Shown: piece after piece, positions 1-4,749 of the stretch
Layout of the letters: each line of letters opens with the position of its first letter
Position numbering within the stretch: the first letter of the stretch is position 1
DNA from: an uncultured Eubacteriales bacterium
GTDB taxonomy: Bacteria > Bacillota > Clostridia > Peptostreptococcales > Anaerovoracaceae
Reading direction: 5' to 3'
DNA: 8,563 nucleotides
Assembly (NCBI GenBank): GCA_905206455.1
Contig: CAJLHL010000095.1
Location: forward strand, 1 to 8,563
The notes under the pieces: generated by a model
What the model was told of the DNA's origin: nothing
The model's database searches: none
Seen by the model: only the letters and a program-made list of their open reading frames with translations
Translations under genes and position numbers: made by a program

Positions 1-35
1 AGCATTGTATCTCAAACTCTTTGAAATACAATGCT
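1..35. terminator. Long imperfect hairpin at the window edge, possible terminator
   Basis: Bases 1-10 (AGCATTGTAT) pair perfectly with 26-35. After one C/A mismatch (11 x 25), five more pairs (12-16 with 20-24) close on a CTC loop, so 15 of 16 positions pair. The stem may continue beyond the window. No strong T tract follows on the + strand, and the side that would serve the minus strand lies outside. It is most simply the terminator of an unseen upstream gene. An end of a small mobile element is an alternative that cannot be tested here. Confidence 0.45.
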
Positions 36-140
36 TCCCTGCATTTTCTATATCAAACCACAAAATAATATATAAGAATTTAACAAAATTATAGGAAAAT
101 CAGCGGAAACTTGATATTTAAATTACTATTGTTGGCATTA

Positions 141-169
141 TTGACAAAGCTCGATTGTCGTGATATTTT
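141..169 (+). promoter_or_regulatory. Sigma-70/SigA-type promoter candidate with dyad in the spacer
   Basis: A perfect -35 box TTGACA (141-146) is followed after 17 bp by TATTTT (164-169, 4 of 6 matches to TATAAT), with an extended-10 TG at 161-162. Transcription would start near 176 and give a leader of about 600 nt before the alcohol dehydrogenase. The arms GACAA (143-147) and TTGTC (155-159) form a dyad that overlaps the -35 box and spacer, where a repressor would act. The match to consensus is visible in the sequence. That this promoter drives the downstream genes is inferred. Confidence 0.5.
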
Positions 170-263
170 ATAGATACAGCGTACACTCATGTATGCAAAT
201 ACAATTCTGAAAGAGAAAATAATAGAAACAATAGCAATAATAGTGATTAACAAGAAAAATAAA

Positions 264-279
264 TGTTGAAATTTCAACA
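264..279. promoter_or_regulatory. 16-bp perfect palindrome, operator-like
   Basis: TGTTGAAATTTCAACA reads the same on both strands. A third copy of the half-site GTTGAA lies at 286-291. It sits about 90 bp downstream of the predicted start of transcription and about 500 bp upstream of the first confident gene. The arrangement suits a dimeric regulator, but AT-rich palindromes also arise by chance and no regulator gene is in view. Confidence 0.35.
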
Positions 280-401
280 GATTTCGTTGAATATCGACAT
301 TGCAAAAAAATAAATATCGGAAAATTCATTACTCAAAAACAAACATTCGAGTATGTATATTTCGTGATGTCTTTTTTCAAACCGCTACGGAATGAAGCAT
401 T

Positions 402-430
402 TTCTCCGTTAGGGCAAAGCCGTCGGAGAA
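402..430 (+). promoter_or_regulatory. Leader hairpin whose 3' arm contains a GGAG ribosome site
   Basis: TTCTCCG (402-408) pairs perfectly with CGGAGAA (424-430), and a small inner stem GGC/GCC (413-415 with 419-421) closes on AAA. The 3' arm carries GGAG (425-428), seven bases ahead of the GTG at 436 that opens a small ORF. If that ORF is real, the hairpin would hide its ribosome site. The pairing is visible; the function is inferred. Confidence 0.3.
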
Positions 431-435
431 TTTGA

Positions 436-528
436 GTGGAATTTTCCGGCGGAATATCCGCAGCCATTATGAGAAACAATACGACAAATGCCACAGTCGA
501 GAGCGCTGAGGAATCCGCCGAAAAATAA
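436..528 (+). CDS. Possible 30-residue leader peptide
   Basis: A GTG start at 436, with GGAG at 425-428 as ribosome site, opens a frame that runs to TAA at 526-528. The product would be 30 residues: a small, neutral first half (MEFSGGISAAI) and a second half rich in Asn, Thr, Ser and Glu ending in ESAEESAEK. It is hydrophilic, with no membrane segment or signal peptide. Its ribosome site lies inside the 402-430 hairpin. I do not recognise it. A frame of this length is expected by chance, so only the ribosome-site placement and the position in a long leader speak for it. A leader peptide that controls the genes below is the simplest role if it is translated. Confidence 0.2.
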   Translation: MEFSGGISAAIMRNNTTNATVESAEESAEK

Positions 529-560
529 ATTCTAAGCCAATTTTGTCCTTCGTTTCAGAC

Positions 561-591
561 GTACAGGTGTATTTAGTGAAAGCACCTGTAC
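561..591. promoter_or_regulatory. 9-bp inverted repeat in the leader
   Basis: GTACAGGTG (561-569) pairs perfectly with CACCTGTAC (583-591), plus a T-G pair at 570/582. The 11-nt loop is A-rich. The inner arms CAGGTGT...GCACCTG are identical to those of the hairpin before ptb (3708-3726). There is no T tract behind it, so a simple terminator is unlikely. Downstream, TCCGAA (592-597) can pair with TTCGGA (654-659), enclosing a 10-bp palindrome AGACATGTCT (639-648). Confidence 0.35.
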
Positions 592-686
592 TCCGAACGG
601 GGACGAAAACAGGGAGAAATTATCTGAAGATGGCGAATAGACATGTCTGTACCTTCGGAATAATTGCATATATTCTTTGCGGTATA

Positions 687-706
687 CGGAAGTTTCCGGT
701 TTTTTT
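687..706 (+). terminator. Short stem plus T7 tract, possible attenuator
   Basis: CGGAA (687-691) faces TTCCG (694-698), followed by seven T residues (700-706). This has the order of an intrinsic terminator, but the stem is short (four usable pairs with a four-base loop). It lies about 70 bases ahead of the alcohol dehydrogenase. A second CGGAA at 656-660 could compete for the same TTCCG, as in an antiterminator. The weak stem keeps this tentative. Confidence 0.22.
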
Positions 707-724
707 CTAAAAATGTTTACGCTT

Positions 725-743
725 AATTAAAATACTTTTAATT
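725..743. promoter_or_regulatory. All-AT inverted repeat just upstream of the first gene
   Basis: AATTAAAA (725-732) and TTTTAATT (736-743) are perfect inverted arms around TAC. They lie 22 bases before the ribosome site at 766. A weak promoter could overlap here (TTTACG at 716-721 and TAATTT at 739-744, 17 bp apart), in which case the dyad would cover its -10 box. The arms may simply reflect the AT-rich base composition. Confidence 0.25.
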
Positions 744-765
744 TTTTAACACATTCCAGACTTTC

Positions 766-772
766 AAGGAGG
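766..772 (+). promoter_or_regulatory. Ribosome binding site AAGGAGG that fixes the start at 779
   Basis: AAGGAGG ends six bases before ATG 779. The TTG at 773, which would give a product two residues longer, directly abuts the site and leaves no room for a ribosome to start there. Confidence 0.85.
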
Positions 773-778
773 TTGCAA

Positions 779-1936
779 ATGTTAAATTTTCAGATGTATG
801 AAAAGGTAAAAGTCGTTTACGGAAACGGCGCAATCAATCAGCTGGGTGAATTAGCGAAGTTCATGGGCGCAACAAAAGCTCTCATCGTCGCAGATGCCGG
901 CATGATCGCTACAGGTACGGTGGATAAGGTAAAGCACGGCTTGGAAAATGAAAATATCCCTTATGTCGTTTATGACAAAGTAACGCCGAACCCTCAGCTC
1001 GCCTCTGTAGAAGAAGCATACGACATCCTCGTAAAGGAAGAATGTGATATGGTCATCGGCGTGGGCGGCGGAAGCAACATGGACGCTGCGAAGGGTGTGA
1101 ATATCCTCCGTTTCAATGAAGGTCCTCTCCTTCAGTACGCAAACGGCGCAAAGCATTTTGAATGCGGCAGCGGCCTGATCATGGTTCCGACGACAGCAGG
1201 TACCGGTTCTGAAATGTCCGACGGTTCCATCCTTTCCGATGAAAATCACATCAAGCAGAACTTCATTTCCGATCAGGGCGCATTCGCAGAGTATGCGATC
1301 GTCGACCCGGAACTGATGGCAGGCATGCCGCCGAAGCTCACGGCATCCACAGGTATCGACGCATTAGCTCATGCGGTGGAATCCTATACGGGTACGCTGA
1401 CAAACGGATTCATTCACTTCTATGCGGAGAAGATCATGGATACGATCGCAGAATATCTCCCGCAGGCGGTAGAAGACGGTTCCAACATGGTGGCAAGAGA
1501 AAAGATGGCAGTCGCAGCTGCGCAGGCGGGTTTCCTTCTCATCTACGGCCATACTCATGCGGGTCACTCTATCGGTCAGACAGTCGGCGGATATTTCGAT
1601 ATCCCGCACGGAACGGCATGTGCATACGCACTTCCGCTGGTACTCGAATTCAACGCTCCTGCGGTTCCGGAACTGACGAAGAATGTAGGTAAGGCATTCG
1701 GCGTGAAATTCACCGGCAGCGAAACACCGGAGGAAATCGGAAAGATGACGAAGGACGCTCTCAACACTTTCATCTACGATAAGTGCAAGATGCCTTCCAT
1801 CAAGACATTCGCATATGATGAATCCAAATTTGAAGAGATTGCAAAGGCAATTTCCGAGGAATTCTTCCAGGCGTTCAACCCGAGAAAGATGACTCCGGAA
1901 GACGCGCTCAAGATTCTGAAGGAAATGTACGCATAA
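779..1936 (+). CDS. Iron-dependent (group III) alcohol dehydrogenase
   Basis: This cytoplasmic oxidoreductase of 385 residues, the normal length of the family, should interconvert a primary alcohol and its aldehyde with NAD(H). Visible motifs are Asp39 in IVADAG, the position that favours NADH over NADPH in FucO; GGGSNMDAAK (96-105), which binds the pyrophosphate; PTTAGTGSE (137-145); and four metal ligands, Asp194 and His198 in GIDALAHAVESY, then His263 and His277. The conserved second histidine of the H-x3-H motif is Gln267 here (HSIGQ). Such variation occurs in substrate-specialised members, so the substrate may not be a simple alcohol. The start is set by AAGGAGG at 766. It is the first gene of the cluster, and the CoA-acylating aldehyde dehydrogenase 125 nt downstream would take its aldehyde. 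Family confidence is high. Candidate substrates (4-hydroxybutyrate, 1,3-propanediol, isethionate, butanol) cannot be separated from sequence. Confidence 0.93.
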   Translation: MLNFQMYEKVKVVYGNGAINQLGELAKFMGATKALIVADAGMIATGTVDKVKHGLENENIPYVVYDKVTPNPQLASVEEAYDILVKEECDMVIGVGGGSNMDAAKGVNILRFNEGPLLQYANGAKHFECGSGLIMVPTTAGTGSEMSDGSILSDENHIKQNFISDQGAFAEYAIVDPELMAGMPPKLTASTGIDALAHAVESYTGTLTNGFIHFYAEKIMDTIAEYLPQAVEDGSNMVAREKMAVAAAQAGFLLIYGHTHAGHSIGQTVGGYFDIPHGTACAYALPLVLEFNAPAVPELTKNVGKAFGVKFTGSETPEEIGKMTKDALNTFIYDKCKMPSIKTFAYDESKFEEIAKAISEEFFQAFNPRKMTPEDALKILKEMYA

Positions 1937-1963
1937 TTTTGAAACTACAGCATTTTCTTAGGA

Positions 1964-1986
1964 AGCGGCTCTCTCAGAGAGCCGCT
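1964..1986 (+). terminator. Perfect GC-rich hairpin between the two dehydrogenase genes
   Basis: AGCGGCTCTCT (1964-1974) and AGAGAGCCGCT (1976-1986) are exact inverted arms. Folded, this gives about ten pairs on a three-base loop. A T6 run follows at 2000-2005, 13 bases behind the stem, which is too far for an efficient intrinsic terminator. Since no promoter is evident in the remaining 75 bases before the next gene, partial termination or a processing/stability hairpin within the operon fits better than a full stop. Confidence 0.5.
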
Positions 1987-2012
1987 CCGAAGTAATATAT
2001 TTTTTACCAATA

Positions 2013-2032
2013 GACATACATTTGCGTATGTC
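2013..2032. promoter_or_regulatory. Inverted repeat ahead of the aldehyde dehydrogenase ribosome site
   Basis: GACATAC (2013-2019) and GTATGTC (2026-2032) are perfect arms around ATTTGC, ending 15 bases before AGGAGG (2048-2053). The first arm lies in AATAGACAT (2009-2017), a nine-base string that also occurs at 636-644 in the leader of the first gene, again beside an inverted ATGTC. This could be an operator or an RNA hairpin that affects translation. Confidence 0.35.
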
Positions 2033-2061
2033 GGTCAAGAAAAAATCAGGAGGTTTTTAAA

Positions 2062-3501
2062 ATGCCAGATATTAATTTTATCAAGGAAGTCGTTGAAAGA
2101 GCGTTTGACCCGTTTTCTGAACTTCCTGCCATCTATGCGAAAAAGGAAAAGATGGTAGACGAATACATCGAAAGATCCAGAAAAGCGCAGCAGACGGTAG
2201 CTACTTTTACACAGGAGCAGGTCGACAAGCTGGTAAAGGCTATGGCGGTTGCCATCTATGAAAATGCGGAAGAGCTCGGTAAGATGGCGGTAGAAGAGAC
2301 CGGCATGGGTGATCCGGAACATAAGGTCATGAAAAATATCGGCAAGTCCACAGGTACTTGGGCGGAACTCAAAGGTAAGCCTTCCATCGGCGTGATCAGA
2401 GAAGAGCCGGAAAACGGCGTTATCGTACTGGCAAAGCCGATGGGCGTTTTAGGCTGTGTTACTCCGACGACCAACCCTACGATCACTCCGCTGGTAAACG
2501 GTATGTGTGCGGTCAAGTGTGCAAACTCTCTCGTCGTAAGCCCGCATCCTCGTGCGAAAAAGACGACGATGAAGACGGTGGAACTGATGAACGAAGCGAT
2601 CATCGCTGCAGGCGGTCCTGCGGATCTGGTGCTCTGCATCGATCAGCCTGACGTAGACGTTTCCGGTCTCCTGATGAAGAAGGTTGACGTAATTCTGGCA
2701 ACAGGCGGTCCTGACATGGTAAAGGCTGCTTATTCATCCGGCAAACCGGCGTTCGGCGTAGGTGCCGGTAACTCTCAGTCCATCATCGACAGAGGTATCG
2801 ACTTCGACGATGCAGCTGCAAAGATCATCGACGGCAGAACTTTTGACCTGGGAGTTATCTGTGCGGGCAACCAGTGCATCCACGTTCACGAGGACGACTA
2901 CGAAGCGATGAAGGCTGCGTGCATCAAGGCAGGCGCTTACTGGGCAGACGATGAAGCGGAAGTTGCAAAGCTCAGAGATACGCTCTTTATTAACGGCAAG
3001 CTCAATAAGGATGTTATCGGTCAGGTTCCTGCCACGATCGGCAAGATGGCGGGCGTGGAAATCCCTGCAGACAGAGCTGCTGTCATGATCAAGGCAACCG
3101 GCACAGAAGACGTGCTTTGCTTAGAAAAACTGACAACCGCTATCGCTATCGTTACATATAAGGAATTCGATGAGGCGGTAGAAAACGCTTGCATCAACCT
3201 CTATAAGGAAGGTGCAGGTCACTCTGCTGTTATGTATTCCAACGATGACGACAAGATCCTCGCGGCAGCGAAGAAACTCCCTGTAGGACGTATTCTCGTA
3301 AATCAGCCGGGACACGCTGCAGGCGGAGACGCGAGATGCAACGGTCTCGAAGGTACGGTTTCCTTAGGCTGCGGCTCTTGGGGCGGCAACAGCATCTCTG
3401 AGAACCTCACATATCATCACCTGATGAACGTATCCAGAATCGCTTACGAACATCCGATGCCTGGTCACGATATGACTCCGGAAGAAATTTTCGCAGACTG
3501 A
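2062..3501 (+). CDS. CoA-acylating aldehyde dehydrogenase (SucD/EutE/AdhE-N type)
   Basis: This cytoplasmic enzyme of 479 residues oxidises an aldehyde with NAD+ and CoA to an acyl-CoA, or runs in reverse. It is visibly close to clostridial CoA-dependent succinate-semialdehyde dehydrogenase: EEPENGVIVLAKPMGV (114-129), TPTTNPTITP (134-143), ILATGGPDMVKAAYSSGKPA (211-230), GVGAGNSQSIID (232-243), catalytic Cys267 in GVICAGNQ, and the C-terminal LGCGSWGGNSISENLTY (435-451). Two points are unusual. Asn270 stands where SucD and AdhE carry Glu (ICSSEQ/ICASEQ). The N-terminus has about 25 more residues than C. kluyveri SucD (roughly 15-40). AGGAGG at 2048-2053, eight bases ahead, supports the start. 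There is no fused alcohol dehydrogenase domain as in AdhE; that activity is the separate upstream gene. Its acyl-CoA would pass to the downstream Ptb. Substrate unknown; succinate semialdehyde is possible but not shown. Confidence 0.92.
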   Translation: MPDINFIKEVVERAFDPFSELPAIYAKKEKMVDEYIERSRKAQQTVATFTQEQVDKLVKAMAVAIYENAEELGKMAVEETGMGDPEHKVMKNIGKSTGTWAELKGKPSIGVIREEPENGVIVLAKPMGVLGCVTPTTNPTITPLVNGMCAVKCANSLVVSPHPRAKKTTMKTVELMNEAIIAAGGPADLVLCIDQPDVDVSGLLMKKVDVILATGGPDMVKAAYSSGKPAFGVGAGNSQSIIDRGIDFDDAAAKIIDGRTFDLGVICAGNQCIHVHEDDYEAMKAACIKAGAYWADDEAEVAKLRDTLFINGKLNKDVIGQVPATIGKMAGVEIPADRAAVMIKATGTEDVLCLEKLTTAIAIVTYKEFDEAVENACINLYKEGAGHSAVMYSNDDDKILAAAKKLPVGRILVNQPGHAAGGDARCNGLEGTVSLGCGSWGGNSISENLTYHHLMNVSRIAYEHPMPGHDMTPEEIFAD

Positions 3502-3517
3502 TTGCCAAAGAGCGATA

Positions 3518-3676
3518 TTGTGGAAAAAAGAGTTTTCTGACAGAACGATGGGCCAGAACAGAGTACGGAGAAATCCGGAATCTCTGTTTCCCGCGGATTT
3601 GATCCGAACGTACTGCCTGGGAGCAGACGCACAGGAAAAGTGTAAAAAGGAAATAACGAAGAATTGCGGCGAATAA
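3518..3676 (+). CDS. Possible 52-residue small protein in the gap before ptb
   Basis: A frame is open from 3500 to TAA at 3674-3676. Possible starts are TTG 3518, with a weak AAGAG five bases before it, and ATG 3548 (42 residues), with no clear ribosome site. The C-terminal part is charged and contains three Cys residues (TYCLGADAQEKCKK, then KNCGE). I recognise no family. It overlaps strong inverted repeats in the same gap, which suggests RNA structure rather than coding. Chance is a fair explanation for a frame this short. Confidence 0.18.
   Translation: MWKKEFSDRTMGQNRVRRNPESLFPADLIRTYCLGADAQEKCKKEITKNCGE
3557..3614 (+). ncRNA. Two mutually exclusive hairpins in the gap before ptb
   Basis: Structure A pairs AACAGAG (3557-3563) with CTCTGTT (3582-3588). 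Structure B pairs AAATCCG (3571-3577) with CGGATTT (3594-3600) inside AGTACG/CGTACT (3562-3567 with 3609-3614). All three stems are perfect. A and B share bases, so only one can form at a time, as in an attenuator or riboswitch. A further stem follows at 3668-3683 (GGCGAAT/ATTCGTC). No known riboswitch class is recognised, and the 267-nt gap has no other clear content apart from a possible small ORF and the hairpin at 3702. Confidence 0.25.
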
Positions 3677-3701
3677 ATTCGTCGGGCTCTCATAGGGACG
3701 G

Positions 3702-3732
3702 AAGCCGCAGGTGTGATTTGCACCTGCGGCTT
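3702..3732 (+). repeat. Perfect 12-bp hairpin before ptb; copy of the one before the last gene
   Basis: AAGCCGCAGGTG (3702-3713) pairs base for base with CACCTGCGGCTT (3721-3732) on a seven-base loop. Only two T residues follow, so it is not a standard terminator, and just 36 bases remain before the ptb start, too few for a separate promoter. The hairpin at 7283-7317 has the same stem apart from one G-C to A-T pair change and two single-base bulges, and the 3' flank (GGCTT, then an A-rich stretch with AAGGA) is also similar. It may be an mRNA processing or stability element, or a dispersed repeat. Confidence 0.6.
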
Positions 3733-3768
3733 ATCTGAATAAAGGAAAAATCTCGGAAGGAGAAAGAC

Positions 3769-4731
3769 ATGGTATTAAAAAACTTTACAGATTTAATCGA
3801 TAAAGTCAAAGCTTCCGGCATCACGAAAAAGATCGTAGTAGTATCCGCAGACGACGCGCATACTCTCGAGGCAGTGATGGAAGCGGCAAAAGACGGCATC
3901 GTGGAGCCGGTATTCATCGGAAGTGCAGAAGCGATCAAAAACACGCTGAGAGAAATCGGTGAAGACGCGGAAGCCTTTGAAATTTATGAGGAAGCGGACT
4001 TTGATAAAGCTGCGGCTCTGGGCGTTCAGCTGATCAGAGAGGGAAAAGGCGATTTCCTGATGAAGGGAAAGCTGGAAACCTCTCAGATTCTGAGAGCGGT
4101 GGTCAACGAAGAGCACGGTCTCGGAATGGGCGGCGTCATGTCTCATGTTGCGGTCAATGATGTGCCGAATTATCACAAGTTTCTGCTCACTACAGACGGC
4201 GGCATGAATGTAGCGCCTAATTTCAATATGAAGCTGGGAATTCTGGTCAATGCCGTGAATACCCTTCGCGCGCTGGGCTATGAAGCTCCGAAGGTCGCGG
4301 TGCTCGCCAATGCGGAAAAGGTAGATCCGAAAATTCCGGAGTCCGTGGAAGCGGGCAAACTGAAGGATATGTATACCGGCGGCGAGATCAAAAACTGTAT
4401 CGTAGAAGGTCCGGTGGCTTTGGATATCGCTTTGGTAAAAGAAAGAGCAGAAGTCAAGCATTTTGAAAGTCCGGTGGCCGGAGATGCGGATATCATTCTT
4501 TCTCCGAATATTTTTACCAGCAATACACTGGGCAAATCTCTGGTGGAGATGGCCGGTGCGAAGATGGCGGGCCTCATCGTAGGAGCAAAGGTTCCTATCA
4601 TTCTCACATCGAGAGGTTCTTCTTCCGAAGAGAAATATAATTCTATCGTCCTGGCAGCTGCTGTGGCCGCAGGAAGTGAGAATATCACAAACGATCAGGT
4701 AGCGGATCTTACAGGTCTTAAGTTCTGGTAA
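3769..4731 (+). CDS. ptb: Phosphate butyryltransferase-type phosphate acyltransferase
   Basis: The product (320 residues) belongs to the phosphate acetyl/butyryltransferase family and should swap CoA for phosphate: acyl-CoA + Pi to acyl-phosphate + CoA, in the cytoplasm. Visible family stretches are GIVEPVFIG (43-51), GDFLMKGKLETSQILRAVV (94-112), TTDGGMNVAPN (141-151), AGDADIILSPNIFTSNTLGK (237-256) and VPIILTSRGSSSEEKYNSI (275-293). It is a single domain of about Ptb length, without the N-terminal domains of long Pta enzymes, and the butyrate kinase partner follows 18 nt downstream. AAGGAG at 3757-3762, six bases before ATG, fixes the start. A 267-nt gap with several hairpins separates it from the aldehyde dehydrogenase. 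Ptb enzymes accept several short acyl groups, so the acyl chain in this pathway could be substituted or branched; the name states the family, not a proven substrate. Confidence 0.9.
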   Translation: MVLKNFTDLIDKVKASGITKKIVVVSADDAHTLEAVMEAAKDGIVEPVFIGSAEAIKNTLREIGEDAEAFEIYEEADFDKAAALGVQLIREGKGDFLMKGKLETSQILRAVVNEEHGLGMGGVMSHVAVNDVPNYHKFLLTTDGGMNVAPNFNMKLGILVNAVNTLRALGYEAPKVAVLANAEKVDPKIPESVEAGKLKDMYTGGEIKNCIVEGPVALDIALVKERAEVKHFESPVAGDADIILSPNIFTSNTLGKSLVEMAGAKMAGLIVGAKVPIILTSRGSSSEEKYNSIVLAAAVAAGSENITNDQVADLTGLKFW

Positions 4732-4749
4732 AAAGGAGAGGCGGAAAAT

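Noticed and set aside
189..269. 26-codon + strand ORF just after the promoter candidate
   Set aside because: No ribosome site, and low-complexity Ile/Lys/Asn content as expected from AT-rich DNA.
89..277. 62-residue minus-strand frame with a hydrophobic N-terminus
   Set aside because: It starts at TTG without a ribosome site, lies in AT-rich DNA where Ile/Phe/Lys/Asn-rich hydrophobic frames arise by chance, and matches nothing I recognise.
402..545. Cobalamin or cyclic-di-GMP-I riboswitch, suggested by GGGCAAAGCC and GCCACAGT
   Set aside because: The other conserved blocks (for cobalamin GGGAA, GGTGAAAATCC and the CAGGAGACC-type end; for c-di-GMP the CGGGTTACCG-type end) are missing.
773..778. 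TTG at 773 as start of the alcohol dehydrogenase
   Set aside because: It directly follows AAGGAGG with no spacer; ATG 779 has the proper six-base distance.
2062..2120. N-terminal extension of the aldehyde dehydrogenase as a microcompartment targeting peptide
   Set aside because: A short amphipathic helix is possible, but no shell protein or other microcompartment gene is in the window, and the extension lacks the usual helix-plus-flexible-linker layout.
779..3501. Split bifunctional AdhE
   Set aside because: Both genes are full length with their own starts and ribosome sites, and stand in the opposite order to the AdhE domains (aldehyde dehydrogenase first).
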